From assembly GCA_033675265.1 (NCBI GenBank), contig JAUJYZ010001011.1, forward strand, positions 62,001 through 126,000: a stretch of DNA of 64,000 nt. Direction: 5' to 3'. A program made the translations under genes and the position numbers. Of the stretch, positions 50,001 through 61,600 are shown one piece after another; the first letter of the stretch is position 1, and the number at the start of each line of letters is the position of its first letter. The notes under the pieces are model-generated. The model had not been told where the DNA came from. It searched no databases and saw only the letters and a list, made by a program, of their open reading frames with translations. Source of the DNA: Actinostola sp. cb2023. Lineage: Eukaryota > Cnidaria > Anthozoa > Actiniaria > Actinostolidae.

Positions 50001-53000
50001 ATGCATCTATGAATTGTTTGGAAGAACAAACTCAAATATCGCGTGCTCTGTAAAAAAAACTATTTTAGATCAAGCAAAGGTCCCCAGGGGAGGTACTGAG
50101 GGGTATCAGTGACGGGGAGGTGCGAAGACCTTTTTGGGGTTTGAAATTCGCGGCTTGGGACTTTTTTTGGGTTAGCAATTTTCCGGTGGCCTTTTTTGAT
50201 ATAAATATTCTGGCAAGGACTTTTTTGGGGGTTGATAAAAATGATATCCTACCATTCTCGATTTTATGTGGAGAAAATGGACTTTTTGGGGGTGAAGTTC
50301 TGGGACGTTTTTGGGTCTCGTTTTTGCGTAGTGGACTTTTTTTGGGTTAAAACGTTTGGCCTCATTCGCACCACCCCGTCACCGATACCCCTGAGTACCC
50401 CCCCCCCCCCCCCCCCCCCATGGGAAAAGGTCTTAAAAGGAAACGTCTGCAATGTAGGCTAAGGTAAAGGTGATTCTGACAACAATGATATTACCGGGAA
50501 AACATGAGTTCTAGAATAAATTAAACATGGCGGACCTCTCCGTCCAAACAATCCCTAGATGCTTTGCGGTCACGATTCAAACCCAGTCTCCCACGTTAAG
50601 GACACGTGAATGCAGCGCTTGCACTATTTCGGCACTTACCACAGACACGACGATCGTTGTAGTATCTCGTCGTATTATTTTCTCTTTCGGTAGTTTTCCT
50701 TCGCAGAGTAAACGAATATGGGCTTTGATGGCGTATTTCTGTAGCAGTGGGAGGTAGCGCAGTTGATGACAAAACTCTTCCATAATGGTGCCCTGTGAAC
50801 AAAGTATGGATGTTGTCAGAAAGGAGGCGTTCGTACAAATCTACATTGCAGGCATGCAGTGTTTGTCATCCTTTGAAGCGGTTGCGCGTTGGAACAATGT
50901 GCGCATGCGCACCTCAATCTACAACGGGAATATACGCACAGAAATTGCAGATGTCAACACACGCCAAACATGATGCCATTTGCGCGCAACGTTGCAGCGT
51001 ATGTTCATACAACAATAGAGTCGTTTTCGTATGAGTGGGAAACCTACGGTACCGTGACACTCAAATGGCTTCCTTTCTGGACCAATCAAAAAGCGTGCAG
51101 ATGCATCTCATCCAATAGAGTGGTGTTCGTATGAGTGGGAAACCTACGGTACCGTGACACTCAAATGGCTTCCTTTCTGAACCAATCAAAAAGGGCGCAG
51201 ATGCATCTCAACATATCAAACTCTTTCAATACAAGGCGCGGTGCGGTAACTTTCCCACTCATACGAAAACGACTCAAACTGCAGTGCAGAGACATTCGCT
51301 CGTACCGTTGGGAGTTTCTGCACGTTCAGCATAATATTTATCTTTGCGCAGTCACTATTGAGGACCGTTGTATTCGGCAAACAGACATCGTCCCCAATGA
51401 TGTCACCTCCAATCGAGGTACTCGTCACGCCCATGCACACTCCATAAGCACGACACGGCGGCTTCAGACAGTTGCCATGTTTGGTTGTACAGAGATCGCC
51501 CACTTCACAGCCGTTATTTCCTCTGCCGCTGCTCGTGTTGAGGCAGTTTCGTGGCCCGCACATGACCTTGGTGCACGTTCGTATTCCCTTACTACACGTG
51601 CAGGTGTTGCAGTCTTCTTTAGTTGTTTGGTTGTGACTATATATACGACCACCATCCCGACATAGGTCAGGATCATCAACTGGAAGATTAGACGAAACGA
51701 GTTAAGAATATCAAAGTGTTAAAACTACCTTGAAATGGCTATATTTACCTTCACATCGCGATCCAATCTTCCCCGGTGGACACAGACACTTATAGCTACC
51801 GATGTTATCGATACATGTCGCCCTGCCCAGACACGGGGACGAGGCACACTCATCGATGTTGATTCGGCAGTCAGGCCCCGTGAAACCAGGATCGCAGGCA
51901 CAGACTCTGAAGCCTACCATATCCACACATCGACCGTTATTATAGCAAGGGTTCTTTGCACAGTCGTCTTCATCTTAGACGAAAGGAATAAACGAATATA
52001 AGAATTATTGAAGCAAGGCAGCAAGGAAGATGGCAAGACAGCAACGCTGCAACGCTGCAACGCACCTAAGGCAGCAAGGAAGATGGCAAGGCAGCAACGC
52101 ACCTAAGGCAGCAAGGAAGATGGCAAGGCTGCAACGCACCTAAGGCAGCAAGGAAGATGGCAAAGCAGCAACGCACCTAAGGCAGCAAGGAAGATGGCAA
52201 GGCAGCAACGCACCTAAGGCATCAAGGAAGATGGCAAGGCTGCAACGCACCTAAGGCAGCAAGGAAGATGGCAAAGCAGCAACGCACCTAAGGCAGCAAG
52301 GAAGATGGCAAAGCAGCAACGCACCTAAGGCAGCAAGGAAGATGGCAAAGCAGCAACGCACCTAAGGCAGCAAGGAAGATGGCAAGGCTGCAACGCACCT
52401 AAGGCAGCAAGGAAGATGGCAAGGCTGCAACGCACCTAAGGCAGCAAGGAAGATGGCAAGGCTGCAACGCACCTAAGGCAGCAAGGAAGATGGCAACGCT
52501 GCAACGCACCTAAGGCAGCAAGGAAGATGGCAAAGCAGCAACGCACCTAAGGCAGCAAGGAAGATGGCAAGGGCAGCAACGCACCTAAGGCAGCAAGGAA
52601 GATGGCAAGGCTGCAACGCACCTAAGGCAGCAAGGAAGATGGTAAGGCTGCAACGCACCTAAGGCAGCAAGGAAGATGGCAAGGCTGCAACGCACCTAAG
52701 GCAGCAAGGAAGATGGCAACGCTGCAACGCACCTAAGGCAGCAAGGAAGATGGCAAGGCTGCAACGCACCTAAGGCAGCAAGGAAGATGGCAAGGCTGCA
52801 ACGCACCTAAGGCAGCAAGGAAGATGGCAAGGCTGCAACGCACATAAGGCAGCAAGGAAGATGGCAACGCTGCAACGCACCTAAGGCAGCAAGGAAGATG
52901 GCAAGGCAGCAACGCACCTAAGGCAGCAAGGAAGATGGCAAGGCAGCAACGCACCTAAGGCAGCAAGGAAGATGGCAACGCTGCAACGCACCTAAGGCAG

Positions 53001-56000
53001 CAAGGAAGATGGCAAGGCTGCAACGCACCTAAGGCAGCAAGGAAGATGGCAACGCTGCAACGCACCTAAGGCAGCAAGGAAGATGGCAAGGCTGCAACGC
53101 ACCTAAGGCAGCAAGGAAGATGGCAAGGCTGCAACGCACCTAAGGCAGCAAGGAAGACGGCAAGGAAGGAAGACAGGGATGAGAAAGCATGTAAATGAAT
53201 TTCCAATGTAGTCGCTTACTTTTCTCGCAGTAATAGCCGCTCCAGCCATTTTTACAGAGACAAGAAATGTCGCCGCCAGGCTTGTCGATACACGTTCCAG
53301 CATTTTGGCAGGGTTTGGAGAAACACTTTCCAACTTCTGTCAAATTAAATATCATAACACACATTGGATTAGAACGGGAATAACAGCAATACTTCAAAAA
53401 AAAATTGAAAAAAAACCAAACAACAACAACAACAACACAGCAATACATGAGAGAATTAACTAACAACACATACATGCCACCGAAATAAAGGAAATGGTTT
53501 GCATGTACAAGCTCCAAATCTTTGCGAACTTCAACATTTACTTTTCTCTCCATATTTGCCATTAATAGCGAGTCAGTGAAGTTATAATCTATAGTTACAG
53601 TTGTCCAAATATTGGTACTGGTTTTATTTTTTCTGAGGGTTGTTCTAAGGTTAGGTTTAGGGTTTTATGGTGGGTACGTTCTGTGTTTAGGTTAGTTGTA
53701 AAGGATTAAACTGAAAGGAAGTGAATTAAGAAATCAAAACAATGGACCAAATTTTTTTAAACCAGTGGAAATTTTCAAACCACAACAAATATATAGTTTT
53801 TTATATTGATATTACTTAATATTGCAATGCTTTTTTGACTGATTGATGTAATCTGAGGGTAGGGACCACAGCTTCGAAACGTCAAATGTTTACCGCATAA
53901 ATTGTATTGAATATTCAAGTCTGAATCGTAGATTGTGAACGATGGAAATCTTGGAGCCGAAAATGCACCCGTCACCTCCCCTCTAAGTGCACAAACGTCA
54001 ATTACAAGCTACGCTACATAAATAGAAACATAACCAACAATAACTGTCGGAGGCAATTAATTCTCGCGCCAGGGGCTCCGTCAAAGCAACAGAAAGCGAA
54101 GGAATCGTAGATTGTGAACGATGGAAATCTTGGAGCCGAAAAGTTGCTGAAACTGCCCAATGCACCCGTCACCTCCCCTCTAAGTGCGCAAACGTAAATT
54201 ACACGCTACGCTACATAAATAGAAACACAACCAACAATAACTGTCGGAGGCAATTAATTCTCGCGCCAGGGGCTCCGTCAAAGCAACAGAAAGCGAAGCA
54301 AAATTAATCAAAACAGAAGATGAAAATACTACGAAATTTACAAAATACGAGGTCGAGTGAGGATGGAAACTGGAAAAACCGGTTCGAAACCGGTTCACTA
54401 ACAAGTTAGAGGATAGAAAGAAACGAGCTAAACTATCCGGCTCAATCTAGGATAAAACCCCGTGAGGACTGAACCGCGTGAAGCCGCAATGCGATAACAG
54501 CGCAGATGAACTACCGTGCAGCGATAAGCTAATTGAACGAATACATATGTAGTTTGGATGTTTTTGATGTTGTATTTTGGTCAGTGTCGTGACGCTGGCC
54601 TAAACACACTTCAAGACAGAATATGCACCTGTCTTCACAGGTAACACTTATTATTGTTATTAGCAATTGAATTAGTACCAGCGTTCAATAAAGTCAAGAT
54701 GAATGAAAAAAACTTGATGGCTTTCTTGTGGTCGTTGAATAAGAAGCCGAAAAAGAGCTACGAGGAAGCTATGACCTGAAACAACAACAATGCGTACACA
54801 GCGCGTGATAAATAGAATCCTAACTTAATCTGAACGCGTGATATCAGGTGAAATCATTTTGGCTTATCTTATGCTATTAGTGAGAGATATTAGAGCACAT
54901 CTCTTTAGCTTTCCTAAATCTTATTTCCTGTTCAAATCTTTTTGTAAGAACACACTTTCTCGATCTATTTCCATAACAGTGCATTGGCTAATGTGTTTAC
55001 AAGGAAATTATTTTTGTGCTCTTGAAATCGATCACGTGATAGCAGCTGAGTGTTCAAATAAACACGTTCCAAGGTCAAGTTATTAAATATTGAAATAGCA
55101 TTAACAGACACAGTTAGAACATGCTCGTATGTACAATACAATATAATTAAAAGGGAAAACTTAAGGAAGGAAAGAATGAAATAGAGAAAAGAAAAAAGAG
55201 AGAAACAAAGAAAGGAAAGAAAGTAAGGAAGGAAAGGAAGGAAAGGAAGGAAAGAAAGAAAGAAGGGAAGGGAATAGAAGGGAATAGAAGGGAATAGAAG
55301 GGAAGAGAAGAGAAGAGAATAGAAGGGGAGTCGAGGCGAGGCGAGGCGAAGCGAGAGGAGAGGAGAGGAGAGGAGAGGAGAGGAGAGGAGAGGAGAGGAG
55401 AGGAGAGGAGAGGAGAGGAGAGGAGAGGAGAGGAGAGGAGAGGAGAGGAGAGAGAGGAGAGAGGAGAGAGGAGAGGAGACATGTTTATCATTACATTGAC
55501 ATTAATAAGTACATCATTTATTAAAACAAGGCTTACCTAATTGGCACGTCCGCCCGCTAAAACCCTTACGGCACAAACAACGGAAATTAGATGTACCAGT
55601 CTCCTGGCAAGTCCCATTGTGTTGGCAGGGGTTGCGTTCACAGTGAGAAACTCCTACGGAAACAATGCAACGAAAAATAAAAATATATACAAACATTTAC
55701 GCCAATAATAGTAACGATCGGCGATACTGCAATGCAAGGGGGCTTTAATGAAAAATCTACGCGAGGAAGGCGGGAAGTCTTTGTGCTGGCTTCACATCTA
55801 TACATAACAAATCATTTGTTTTTGCATTGAGCTTTTATTGAGCGGCGAACGCCTTGTAAACATTGAGCTATACGTTTGAATGTGACGGCATCTTTGAAAA
55901 CAAAAACAATGCACAATATCAAAGAATTGTATTGGAGCCGCATTGAGGGTTTATCATGTAATTTCAAAAGTTATAGCCAGACATAGGACAACAAAATGAT

Positions 56001-57360
56001 TATTATAGCTGGAAAGAGCTCGTTGAAATTAGTAAGAATGCGAAGTTTAGAAAAGATTGCTTCACAAATTGCGAAGATATGATTTTCAAACATCGAAATT
56101 TTGTATGAAAATCTTTGTTATTGGTAGCAAGAGATGCCTACCAGCGTAAATTTCCAAAGGTTTTCATATAAAATTTCGAGTTTTGAAAATTCATATCTTC
56201 GCAATTTGTGGAGCGATCTTTTCCAAACTTCACATTTTTACTCATTTCAACGAGCTCTTTCCAGCTATGATAATCATATTTTTGTCCTATGAGTTTTGAA
56301 ATTACATGATAAACCCTCAGTTTGGGAAACGAAGCCAACAGCCTCTATATTTGCTAGGTACATTAAGCCTGAAAGTAAATAAAATAAAGAACTCACTTGA
56401 GCTGCATGTTTTGCCTTTCCATGGCCGAGGACAAGTGCAAATGAAGTCGTTTAAAATATCTGTACATGTCCCATTGTGTTTGCAGGGACTGCTCTTGCAG
56501 TCATCAAAATCTACACAAAAACGAAAGTAAAGTAAACATACATTGTCAACATAATGTATTTAGAATAACTACAATATACAGTATATTAAAAACTTATTAA
56601 GTTACCAAGTAAAAATTGAATATAACGTGGCCAAATCAAAAAAATTAATTGCCCTATACCATTATGACGTAACGGCTTATTTATGAGGGGGACAGAATCG
56701 TGAAGAACAATAGAAATTTGAACTAAATCTGCTCTGCTGAGGTTCGCTTGATTTCAAATTGGCTAGTTTCCAGATATTATGTTCATCGATACTTTTCCCA
56801 CAATATTTACTGTGTTTGGTGACTTTTATCGCTTTCAGACCGTCTGTGAAATACATTTATTTGGGAAATCCTTTGTGTTGTTGCTGTTTTGTCCCCCTCT
56901 AGCGACCATGATCCTTAGCGTTTAAACAATAGATTGTTTTGATTTGACGTCATAGTGGTATAGGGCAATTTCTCTACATTTAAATAAATGGAGCAAAATA
57001 ACTAATGCTTTACGTTCCTGAATAATGTCCATGCTACTGGCAAAGGCATTCATGTACAAAATCAAATTTGTTAGACATTTTTCTTTTTGTTTTCTATATT
57101 TAATTTACATCTATGATTGTAATAACAATAATAAAAAAATGTAAATATACATATCAAGTAATTAAGTAATTAGAAAACATTGTAATTAAATAGAAATGTG
57201 TGTAATAAAATTATTGTTAAAAAAAAAAAAAACTTCAGTATTGAAAATAGAAAATAGAAAACAAACGAGATATAACCTTTAGTTGTTTTGAATTTATGAT
57301 TTCTTTCCTTCTTCTTTGCGAGTTCCTTTTTTTTTCCTTTTTTCAATTTTTTTCCCCTCC

Positions 57361-57394
<34 letters not shown>

Positions 57395-58609
57395 TTCCTT
57401 CCTTCTTTCTTTCTTTCTTTCTTCCTTCCTTCCATTCTTTCTTCCTTTCTTTTGTTCGTTCGTTCTTCCTCCCTTTTTAATCTCCCCTTTAGTATCTGAT
57501 AAAAGCGATCAAACATCACATACCCTTATCGCAATATCGTCCTTCCCAGCCATTTCTACACAGACATTTGTAGGAGCCAATACCATCCAAACATGTAGCG
57601 CCATTCCGACACTGATTATTGACACAATCGTCGACATCTGAACGACAAAAACAAGACATGAAAATAATTAGTAAAGTCCATGGAACCGATATAGAAAACT
57701 AGTCTGACAATATCGGTCCTAAAACTACGTCAACATCGGTGAAGTTCTGCACGTGAAGAGCCGTGATTGATCGATTGATTGAAAGCGATCGCGAGAGTGA
57801 AAAATGCTGCAATAAAATAAATAAATCCGGACCAATTGCTGGAAAACAAGCACGTTGGATACATACGTAAACGTAAGGTCGTTGCGTACGTAAACATAAG
57901 TACACATACGTAAACGTAAGTACACGTACGTAAACGTAAGTATACGTACGTACACGTACATCAACGCAAGTCTCGTGCGAAAATATGTTACCAGTAAAAT
58001 ATTTACTTGGAATTACGTCATGCTGTACGTACTTATATGGCAGTGGTTCCCAGTGTATCCTCGATCACATTTGCACCGGAAGTCTCCCCCTTCGATGTTC
58101 TCACAAGTACCGTGATCACCACACACCTTGGAGTCGACCAACTTACTCGACGTGCGGTTTTGGTACACGGCGATCTTACATGAATCGATAACTGCAATCA
58201 AAACAAAATTTTGTATAAACAGACAGACAGACAGACCAGTCAGACATACGGACAGACAGATAGACAGTCAACATCAACAAGAACGTGAATAAAAAGGACA
58301 GGCATACAGACAGACAGACATCACGAAGTAGAACATGAACATGAACAAACAGACAGACAGACAGACAAGCAGACAGACAGACAAGCAGATAGACAGACGA
58401 GCAGACGAACAGACAAGCAGATAACCAGACAGACAAGCAGACAAGCAGATAGACAGACAGACAAGCAGACAGACAGACAAGCAGATAGACAGACAGACAA
58501 GCAGACAGACAGACAAGCAGAAAGACAGACGAGCAGACAGACAGACAAGCACACGGACAGACAAGCAGACAGACAGACAGACAGACAGACAAGCAGACGG
58601 ACAGACAAG

Positions 58610-58645
<36 letters not shown>

Positions 58646-61600
58646 ACCTTGCTCACAAAAGTGTCCCCTCGTCCCTGTAGGGCACTGACAATGAAAACCG
58701 TTGACCCTATCAGCGCATACACCGCTGTGTTGACAAGGGCTGGAACTACACTCATTGATATCCACTTGGCAGTGCGTTCCCGTGTAACCAGCAGCACATA
58801 CACAGTGGGCTTTGTAGCGACCATTGGCGCAGGTACCTCCATTCTCACACTTGTAGTTCGTGCAGTGGTTCACTGGGGTTTGGCAATTTCGTCCCGACAG
58901 TCCCACTGGGCATACACAGAAGTACTTGTCCACATCAGGGATACACGTACCGGAGTTTAAACAAGGGGCGGAGTCACATGCATTGAGCTCGGTCTCGCAC
59001 CTCTCGCCTGTGAAGCCTACTGGACACGAACACAATGATGTACCAAGCCCGCTGATGCAAGTACCGTTGTTATGGCACGGGTTGCTAAGGCATTTGTTGA
59101 TGGGTGCCGCGCACTGTGGGCCGTTGAATTCGGGTCTGGAATACAAGGAAGCATGCTTAGTATTGAATCACCCGACGTTTTGAAAGCAACAGAGCTGTTA
59201 GTAATACTACTGCAAATAATAACATTCGCTGATTATTATCATCAGTCATCGTCGTATAATACTGGCCCCCAGGGGGGGGGGGGGGGGGTACTCAGGGGTA
59301 TCAGTGACGGGGAGGTGCGAATGAGGCCAAACTTTTTAACCCCAAAAAAGTCCATTATGCAAAAACAAGACCCAAAAAAAGTCCAACGGCCCAAAATTGT
59401 ACCCCAAAAAAAGTTCAATTTTTCTCCGCATAAAATTCTCCGCATAAAATCGAGAACGGTAGGATATCATTTTTATCAACCCCAAAAAAAGTCCTTGCCA
59501 AGATCTTTATATCAAAAAAAGTCCACCGGAAAATTGATAACCCCAAAAAAGTCCCAAGCCGCGAATTTCAAACCCAAAAAAGGTCTTCGCACCTCCCCGT
59601 CACTGATACCCCTGAGTACCCCTTGGACTTGAGCTTTCATTCAATTATTGTATTTGCACAAGGCCAACCTCGACTTGGTACCATTGTTCACGGGTACTCA
59701 ACAGAAGAGTGAAGTGGTGTATTATCATCGTCATCAAGCATTATCATGCCATAATACAAGTATGCGCAGTTTAGAGGTAGTTTAGTAGATAAAATAAATA
59801 ATAATAATAAATTACTTTTTAACGCCTGGTTCGGGGACTGAGCCAGGCACCACAGCGGTGAGAGCTAGGAGAGTGCTCTCGCCACTTGGTCTACCCTTGT
59901 TCCCCCAGTAAATTAGCCATTACCAAAACGAGCAGGGGACTGGGACCAAGTCCGTAAAATAAGAAACTAGCAAAAATGGGCATCATTTTCTGAGAGATCA
60001 GATCAAACTTAGCTAGTCTGAAAAGTGTGGTGAACTTCGGCTTAATATTGACAATGCTAGAGGGCATCAAAGATGACTATTTTCCCATACAAACTCTGTA
60101 AATTTTTGACGTTGTCCAGCCAAACCATACATTCACTGTAACATTTTGGCTGGACAACACAATTTCAAAAATTTATAATTCCGACAGAATTCGCTCAAAT
60201 CACATCAAACTTTGCATAGATACTAATATAAACATGCTGTTTCATGTCATTAACTTAATTTCGTAATTGCATTAATTCTAATAAACTCGTTCCCAGTCCC
60301 CTGCTCGTTTAGGTAATGGCTAATGCTCACCTGCAATTGCATACGTATCCATTAACTTTGTCCACACAGGTCCCTCCATTACGACATGGGTTGTTGCGTC
60401 CACAATCATCGATATCAACGTCACAACGCACGCCGGTGTACCCCTGTGAACACTTGCATTTATAGTCATTAACCTTATCGATACAAGTAGCCGTAGAGTG
60501 ACACGGGGACGACGCACAATCATCTACATCAGTTGTACACAGTCTCCCACTGTATCCCATACGACAGATGCACTGGAATCCATTCACCATATCTAGACAA
60601 GAACCTCCATTTTGACAGGGCGACGATAAACACTCGTTGATGTTGGTCTCACAGAACGCGCCCGAGTAGCCTGAAGGACATCTACATTGACTGCTTCCAG
60701 TAGAAAGTTTGATACAACTGCCTCCGTGGAAACATGGATCAGGATCACAAGGACTGCTGCTTTCAGCCGTGGAAACCGCCGAGCAATTTCTCCCGATGAA
60801 TCCAGAACTGCAAATACACTTGTAATCTCCCACAAGCTCCCTGCAGTGTCCATGAACGCAAGGATTGGACAGACACTTGTTGACTCTTAATTGACAGTTG
60901 ACACCGTGGAATCCGACTGGACACACACACTGGTAGCCATGTACATCGCCTCGGCACACACCACCGTTTAAGCACGGGTTGCTTTGGCAGTAGTCTCGCA
61001 TGATTTCGCAGTTGCGCCCTGAGAAACTTTTGGGGCAATGACAGAGATAATCGTTGATCTTATCCTCACAAGTCCCGTTGTTTTTGCACTGGCCGGCACA
61101 GTCATTTACATCTGGAGAAATAAAACCACAAATTTCATTGAATGATACATCTAATTATTATTATTACCAAATGCATTGGCTTTGAATACGTTGTTCGCCG
61201 CACGCGTAACTTTGCCAGTTATGCGCGGGAACCTTGTCGAAGCAACTGCAAATGTAAGAGATTGTCCCAGGGGGGGTACTCAGGGGTATCAGTGACGGGG
61301 AGGTGCGAATGAGGCCAAACATTTTAACCCAAAAAAAGTCCATTACGCAAAAACAAGACCCCAAAAAAAAAATTTCTCCGCATAAAATCGAGAACGGTAG
61401 GATATCATTTTTATCAACCCCTAAAAAAGTCCTTGACAGAATCTTTATATCAAAAAAAGTCCACCAGAAAAATGAAAACCCCAAAAAAGTCCCAAGCCGC
61501 GAATTTCAAACCCCCAAAAAGCCTTCGCACCTCCCCGTCACTGATACCCCTGAGTACCCCCCCTGGGAGATTGTAAATGAGGCTTCGTGGCACCCGCGTT

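Noticed and set aside
50082..50424. CRISPR-like array (repeats with unique spacers)
   Set aside because: Eukaryotic intron, degenerate motif, spacers conserved between genomic copies and inverted ends with target duplications: a mobile element, not CRISPR.
58176..58616. ORFs rich in LSVCLSVC
   Set aside because: Read-through of the CAGA repeat in Jagged intron 7; the exon ends at 58648.
58649..59632. Plus-strand ORFs opposite Jagged exons 6-7
   Set aside because: Shadows of the EGF-coding strand; no domain of their own.
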